Below, piece after piece: positions 12,934 through 16,494 of a DNA stretch of 16,494 nucleotides. The position numbers and the translations under genes were made by a program. The stretch is from Aquificota bacterium (lineage in GTDB: Bacteria > Aquificota > Aquificia > Aquificales > Hydrogenothermaceae), in contig JAADDT010000020.1 of assembly GCA_013153765.1 (NCBI GenBank), positions 1 to 16,494 of the forward strand. Reading direction: 5' to 3'. A model generated the notes under the pieces. That model was not told the DNA's origin. It was given only the letters and a program-made list of their open reading frames with translations, and did no database searches. Position 1 is the stretch's first letter; each line of letters opens with the position of its first letter.

Positions 12934-13488
12934 CTACCTGTCTATACCTTTCCTTCCCATTATACCCTTTTCAAATGGATGCCTTACGTTTTTCATCTCC
13001 GTTATCAGGTCAGCGGTTTCCAGAACGGCTTTTGGACAGTTCCTTCCGGTAAGTATAAACTCAACCTCCTTACCGTGTTCCGTAAGCATACTTACGACCG
13101 TTTTTTCTTTTAGCAGACCGTAATGGAGAGCTATACAGACCTCGTCAAGTATGTAAAGGTCGTGTTTCTCCTGTAAAAGGCTGTTTTTTACGTATTCTAT
13201 ACCCTCGTCTGCAAGCTGGTAATCTATCTTTGAAAACGGCTTAAACCCCTTTTCAGCCAGCTCGGGATTTTTTTCTATCTCTTCAGCCGGCAGGTAAAAA
13301 CCTTCCCTGCCAAAGCTTACCACCTCAAACCTGTCTATCTTCTGGAGAACCCTGTATTCGGAGGTTAACTCCTTAACCTTCATAAATTGAACCATCAGTA
13401 CGGACAGACCGGACCCTACCGCTCTTATGCCTGTTCCTATTGCGGCTGTTGTTTTTCCTTTACCGTCCCCGGTGTAAACATAGACCAT
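12934..13488 (-). CDS. cobO: Cob(I)yrinic acid a,c-diamide adenosyltransferase
   Basis: ATP:corrinoid adenosyltransferase of the CobA/BtuR/CobO type, attaching the 5'-deoxyadenosyl group to cobalt in the cytosol. The 184 residues begin with YTGDGKGKTTAAIG (P-loop about 7-14), continue with VLMVQFMK, the YILDEVCIALHYG segment, and end with the typical LTGRNCPKAVLETADLITEM and FEKGIMGRKGI. AGGGGG lies six bases before the ATG, 12 bases after the rarA stop. It is the last gene of the hemL-to-cobO set and touches pgsA at the stop codons. Adenosylcobalamin is a cofactor of class II ribonucleotide reductase, a possible link to nrdR in the same operon. Confidence 0.95.
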   Translation of the reverse strand: MVYVYTGDGKGKTTAAIGTGIRAVGSGLSVLMVQFMKVKELTSEYRVLQKIDRFEVVSFGREGFYLPAEEIEKNPELAEKGFKPFSKIDYQLADEGIEYVKNSLLQEKHDLYILDEVCIALHYGLLKEKTVVSMLTEHGKEVEFILTGRNCPKAVLETADLITEMKNVRHPFEKGIMGRKGIDR

Positions 13489-13500
13489 ACCTGTCCCCCT

Positions 13501-14757
13501 TTAGCCGTAATTTTTTATCCCTTTCCACAGCTTTTTCAAAAAAGTTTTTATCTTCCCTTCCCTGCCCCTTTCGGTAGGTCTGTAGTACACCCTGTCCTTC
13601 AGCCTGTCAGGTAAGTACTGCTGGACTACAAAACCTTCCGGATAATCGTGTGGATACCTGTATCCCCTGCCGTAGCCTGCCTTTTTCATACTATAGGTGG
13701 CAGGATTGATAAGATGGGAAGGTACAGGCAGGTTTGGATACTTCCTAACGTCCTCCAGTGCTTCCTTTAAAGACCTGTATGCGGAATTACTCTTAGGGCA
13801 GGAGGCAAGGTAAGTTGATACCTGAGCAAGCAGTATGCCGGCTTCAGGCATACCTATGTTCTGGACGGCTGTTAGACAGCTTGTAGCCAGCGTTAAGGCG
13901 TAAGGCTCTGCGTTTCCGATGTCCTCACTGGCAAGTATTACCAGCCTCCTTGCTATGTAAACCGGCTCCTCCCCGCCTTCAAGCATTCGGGCAAGGTAGT
14001 AAACCGCCCCGTCCGGATCACTTCCCCTGATGCTTTTTATAAAAGCCGATATGAGGCTGTAGTGCATATCATCGTCGTAATGGACAAACGGCTTGCCGGC
14101 TACCTGTTTTATAACCTGCCTGTCTATTTTTACCTCACCTTTCCCTTTCTGGAGGAGGACTGCCCTTTCAAGTATGTTCAAAAGAACCCTGCCGTCCCCA
14201 CCTGAATACTGTATGAGACTTTCCCTGTCAAGGTGTGTAATCTTTAGACCGGCAAACAGGCTGTCTTCCTGTAAAGCCCTGTCTATCAGAACGTTTAACG
14301 CCTCCCTGCTTAAAGGCTCAAGCTTAAAGACCTGACACCTTGAAAGGAGGGGCGGTATTACGGACACGTAAGGATTTTCCGTCGTCGTGCCTATAAGCGT
14401 GAAAACGCCCTTTTCAACAGGCTCAAGGAGTGCTTCCTGCTGGGACTTGCTGAACCTGTGTATCTCGTCAACAAGGAGTATTACAGGTCTGTCCCTTTCC
14501 CTACCGCCTTCCTCTACAGCCTGCCTTATCTCCTTCACGCCGGAGGAGACTGCGTTTAGCTTTATTACCTTACCGCCGACAGAATTGGCAACGGCAAGTG
14601 CTGTGGTGGTTTTTCCCACCCCCGGATTTCCCCACAGAACCATAGAAGGCAGGTTTCCCTGCTTTACGAAGCCTTTCAGAAGATTTACAAGCTTTTCCTG
14701 ACCCACTATACCGTCAATGTCCGACGGTCGGAGCCTTTCGGCGAGAGGTACCCTCAA
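13501..14757 (-). CDS. rarA: Replication-associated recombination protein A (AAA+ ATPase, MgsA/WRNIP1 family)
   Basis: Clamp-loader-like AAA+ ATPase acting at stalled replication forks. The 418 residues begin PLAERLRPSDIDGIVGQ and contain the P-loop GNPGVGKT (43-50), Walker B ILLVDEIHRF (93-102), sensor TTTEN (124-128) and SRC with the arginine finger (139-141). The C-terminal tetramerisation region includes RGSDPDGAVYYLARMLEGGE and ASEDIGNAEPYAL, both diagnostic of RarA. The start appears to be TTG 14757, seven bases after the nrdR stop, without a strong ribosome site; low, coupled translation is likely. The C-terminus adds a basic stretch (GREGKIKTFLKKLWKGIK). Identity is clear. Confidence 0.95.
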   Translation of the reverse strand: MRVPLAERLRPSDIDGIVGQEKLVNLLKGFVKQGNLPSMVLWGNPGVGKTTTALAVANSVGGKVIKLNAVSSGVKEIRQAVEEGGRERDRPVILLVDEIHRFSKSQQEALLEPVEKGVFTLIGTTTENPYVSVIPPLLSRCQVFKLEPLSREALNVLIDRALQEDSLFAGLKITHLDRESLIQYSGGDGRVLLNILERAVLLQKGKGEVKIDRQVIKQVAGKPFVHYDDDMHYSLISAFIKSIRGSDPDGAVYYLARMLEGGEEPVYIARRLVILASEDIGNAEPYALTLATSCLTAVQNIGMPEAGILLAQVSTYLASCPKSNSAYRSLKEALEDVRKYPNLPVPSHLINPATYSMKKAGYGRGYRYPHDYPEGFVVQQYLPDRLKDRVYYRPTERGREGKIKTFLKKLWKGIKNYG

Positions 14758-14764
14758 TTTACCG

Positions 14765-15235
14765 TCAGCCGTTTTCTTTTTCTTCCTTTTCCTCTATCTC
14801 CCTTAACGCCTTTTCAAAGTCCTTAACGTCCTGAAACTCGTTGTAGACCGATTTGAAACGGAGGTAAGCCACCTTGTCTATCTTCTTAAGCCTTTCCTGT
14901 ACAAGGTCTCCTATTTCCGTGCTTTCAACAACCAGCTTACCTTCCTCAAGGAGGTATTTTTCTATTTCTTCCGCTATCCTTTCCATATCCTTTTCAGAGA
15001 CAGGTCTGTTCTTGGAGGCAAGTCTGATGCCCCGTATTATCTTGTCCCTGTTAAACGGCTCTGTGGTGCCGTTTTTCTTCTTTACCACTATCTTTTCTTC
15101 CTCGTACCTTTCGTACGTGGTGAACCTGAAACCGCAGTCTATACATTCACGCCTCCTTCTGATCACAGTCCCGTCCTTGGACTGGCGTGTGTCCACCACC
15201 TTATCGTTAAGGGAGCCACAGTTAGGGCATCTCAT
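14765..15235 (-). CDS. nrdR: Transcriptional repressor NrdR
   Basis: Nucleotide-sensing repressor of ribonucleotide reductase genes. The 156 residues start with the zinc ribbon C3-P-N-C6 and C31-I-D-C34 (MRCPNCGSLNDKVVDTR and RRRRECIDCGFRFTTYE). An ATP-cone domain about 47-137 follows, with VKKKNGTTEPFNRDKIIRGI and the ending VAYLRFKSVYNEFQDVKDF, all standard for the family. The tail is very acidic. The ATG overlaps the stop of the NTF2-like gene upstream (ATGA). I saw no NrdR-box-like pair in this window, so its targets lie elsewhere. Confidence 0.97.
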   Translation of the reverse strand: MRCPNCGSLNDKVVDTRQSKDGTVIRRRRECIDCGFRFTTYERYEEEKIVVKKKNGTTEPFNRDKIIRGIRLASKNRPVSEKDMERIAEEIEKYLLEEGKLVVESTEIGDLVQERLKKIDKVAYLRFKSVYNEFQDVKDFEKALREIEEKEEKENG

Positions 15236-15633
15236 TTATTTTCCGTTTCCTCCTTTCCTTCCTTGTAGCTCAGACCGTAATAAACGAAATGTCCCTGTAT
15301 TTTGTATTCCTTGTTCAGGTAAAACTTGGAAATAACGTCTATCTTTGCGTCCTCCGAGGTGTATATGTAGTACTCTAATATTGCGTCGTGTCCCTTTATC
15401 CACAGACCGAGCGGTTTTATTTTCAGCTGTGGAAATACCTTCAGTATTATCTCAAAATACTTTTTTATGTTTTCCTTTCCTATTAGCGTAAAGGTGTCCG
15501 GATATATTTCCCTGATCTTTGGATCATACAGCTCCGCCGTATCGCTGTAGTTTTCCATTATTTTGTCTATGTTGTGTTCGTTCCAGCCGTCTATCCAGTT
15601 GTCTATGGTTTGTTGAACAGGTGATTTTTCCAT
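15232..15633 (-). CDS. NTF2-like / SnoaL-like domain protein (133 aa)
   Basis: A 133-residue cone-shaped-fold protein of the NTF2/SnoaL superfamily, recognised from the opening helix (VQQTIDNWIDGWNEHNIDKI), then NYSDTAELYDP, and the pattern of ligand-pocket strands such as GLWIKGHDAILEYYIY and GHFVYYGLSY. Members bind or isomerise small hydrophobic molecules, but many have no known function, and no catalytic residue can be assigned here. There is no signal peptide. The ATG lies one base after the hemL stop, preceded by AAGGAG at seven-base spacing, and the stop overlaps nrdR. Its presence in a tetrapyrrole/nucleotide operon suggests a metabolic or protective role by context only. Confidence 0.8.
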   Translation of the reverse strand: MEKSPVQQTIDNWIDGWNEHNIDKIMENYSDTAELYDPKIREIYPDTFTLIGKENIKKYFEIILKVFPQLKIKPLGLWIKGHDAILEYYIYTSEDAKIDVISKFYLNKEYKIQGHFVYYGLSYKEGKEETENK

Positions 15634-15634
15634 C

Positions 15635-16494
15635 TCACAACTCCTTAAAACTGTCTTCTATTGCGTTTAAGGTTTTATCAATATCCCCATCACTGTGGGC
15701 TGTGCTTAAGAATGAAGCCTCAAACTGGGAAGGTGCAAGGTAAATACCCTTCTCAAGCATAAGTTTGTAAAATCTGTTGAAGGTTTCAAGGTCTGATGAC
15801 TTTGCGTCCTCAAAGTTCCTGACCTTTCTGTCCGTGAAGAACATGGTTATCATAGAGCCTACCCTGTTTACCGTAGCCTTTATCCCGTACTTCTGTATCA
15901 GGCTGTTCATACCCTCCTCAAGCCTTCTGCCTTTTTCTTCCAGCTCAGGATACGGATTGGTTTCTTTAAGTATCTGGAGCTGTCTCAAGCCTGCCGCCAT
16001 TGCAAGTGGATTTCCAGACAGCGTGCCTGCCTGATAGACCGGACCTTCCGGTGCCACGTGCATCATTATTTCCCTTTTTCCGCCGTAAGCCCCAACAGGC
16101 AGTCCGGCTCCTATCACCTTACCCATAGTTGTAAGGTCAGGCTCTATACCGTAAATCTCCTGTGCTCCGCCGAGGGCAAGCCTGAAGCCTGTCATAACCT
16201 CGTCCCATATAAGGAGTGAGCCGTACTCTCTGGTTATTTCCCTTAACCTCCGGTGGTACTCCTCTGGAGGTGCTACCACGCCCATATTACCTGCCACAGG
16301 CTCCAGTATCACACAGGCTATATCATCACCGTGTTTTCTGAAAGCCTCCTCCACAGCTTCTATGTCGTTGTAAGGCAGGACTATTGTAAGTTTTGCCAGC
16401 TCCTCAGGTATTCCCGGCGTTCCCGGAATACCCAGCGTTGCCACGCCGGAGCCGGCAGAAACGAGCAGGCTATCACCGTGTCCGTGATAACAGC
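15635..16494 (-). CDS. hemL: Glutamate-1-semialdehyde 2,1-aminomutase; N-terminus cut by window edge
   Basis: PLP enzyme converting glutamate-1-semialdehyde to 5-aminolevulinate, the first dedicated precursor of haem, sirohaem and cobalamin (C5 pathway). About 285 C-terminal residues are present, of roughly 425 usual. The reading frame stays open to the end of the window, starting inside [16 protein letters not shown], followed by [13 protein letters not shown], which is diagnostic. Also visible are the [10 protein letters not shown] segment, the [11 protein letters not shown] loop carrying the PLP-binding Asp, and [18 protein letters not shown] with the PLP lysine (codon at 16118-16120). The GTG at 16444 is an internal Val, not a start. 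The NTF2-like gene follows after one base. Confidence 0.96.
   Translation of the reverse strand, partial: CYHGHGDSLLVSAGSGVATLGIPGTPGIPEELAKLTIVLPYNDIEAVEEAFRKHGDDIACVILEPVAGNMGVVAPPEEYHRRLREITREYGSLLIWDEVMTGFRLALGGAQEIYGIEPDLTTMGKVIGAGLPVGAYGGKREIMMHVAPEGPVYQAGTLSGNPLAMAAGLRQLQILKETNPYPELEEKGRRLEEGMNSLIQKYGIKATVNRVGSMITMFFTDRKVRNFEDAKSSDLETFNRFYKLMLEKGIYLAPSQFEASFLSTAHSDGDIDKTLNAIEDSFKEL

Noticed and set aside
14874..15335. Open frame of 153 codons on the plus strand across nrdR and the NTF2-like gene
   Set aside because: Crosses two well-supported genes on the other strand; Ser/Leu-rich shadow product with no motif.
16442..16444. GTG as the start of the aminomutase gene
   Set aside because: The frame remains open upstream and encodes the conserved [14 protein letters not shown] segment, so this GTG is an internal valine and the gene is cut by the window edge.
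1..16494. Mobile element, CRISPR array, tRNA or rRNA genes
   Set aside because: No regularly spaced repeats, transposase or integrase motifs, terminal inverted repeats, or tRNA/rRNA signatures were seen on either strand.

Overview
The window looks like a chromosomal segment from a thermophilic, probably chemolithoautotrophic Gram-negative bacterium, most likely a member of the Aquificota. The reasons are indirect: very heavy use of ATA for Ile and AGG/AGA for Arg, Lys/Glu-rich proteins, extreme gene packing, and an envelope with lipopolysaccharide heptose, TonB and type IV pilus functions. I cannot name the genus. No rRNA, tRNA, CRISPR array, insertion sequence, prophage or transposon is visible. 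No gap between genes exceeds about 125 bases, and I see no convincing hairpin-plus-U-tract terminator.

Layout. (1) 1-1602, minus: a two-TM small protein, a 65-residue protein and a metabolite:H+ symporter (MFS), the last cut by the window edge, all joined by overlapping or touching codons. (2) 1726-3874, plus: an unrecognised polytopic membrane protein, then trpS, which carries an insertion of about 90 residues and a four-cysteine iron-sulfur-type signature. (3) 3871-4878, minus: gpsA, overlapping trpS at the stop codons and separated by only 39 bases from the divergent gene at its other end. (4) 4918-8113, plus: a TonB-family protein followed by two paralogous MacB/FtsX-type ABC permeases, chained by start/stop overlaps, with no ATPase nearby. 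(5) 8114-10044, minus: a DksA/TraR-type zinc-finger regulator and gatA. (6) 10145-12933, plus: six overlapping genes: a small AtpR-like membrane protein, prepilin peptidase, a ModE-type DNA-binding domain without molybdate-binding domains, a four-TM protein, the heptose-phosphate nucleotidyltransferase rfaE2, and pgsA. (7) 12934-16494, minus: hemL (cut by the edge), an NTF2/SnoaL-like protein, nrdR, rarA and cobO.

Themes. Envelope building runs through much of the window: glycerol-3-phosphate supply (gpsA), phosphatidylglycerophosphate synthesis (pgsA), heptose activation (rfaE2), pilin processing, and the TonB plus permease set. The last operon links tetrapyrrole precursor synthesis (hemL), corrinoid adenosylation (cobO), ribonucleotide reductase control (nrdR) and replication-fork maintenance (rarA). 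trpS, gatA and the DksA-like protein belong to translation and its control. All three convergent gene pairs touch or overlap at their stop codons, so any transcription boundary must lie inside a neighbouring gene. The most unusual items are the TonB/two-permease operon with its apparently leaderless start, the TrpRS with insertion and cysteine cluster, the DksA-like protein with a Cys3His finger, and the orphan ModE-type domain in an envelope operon.
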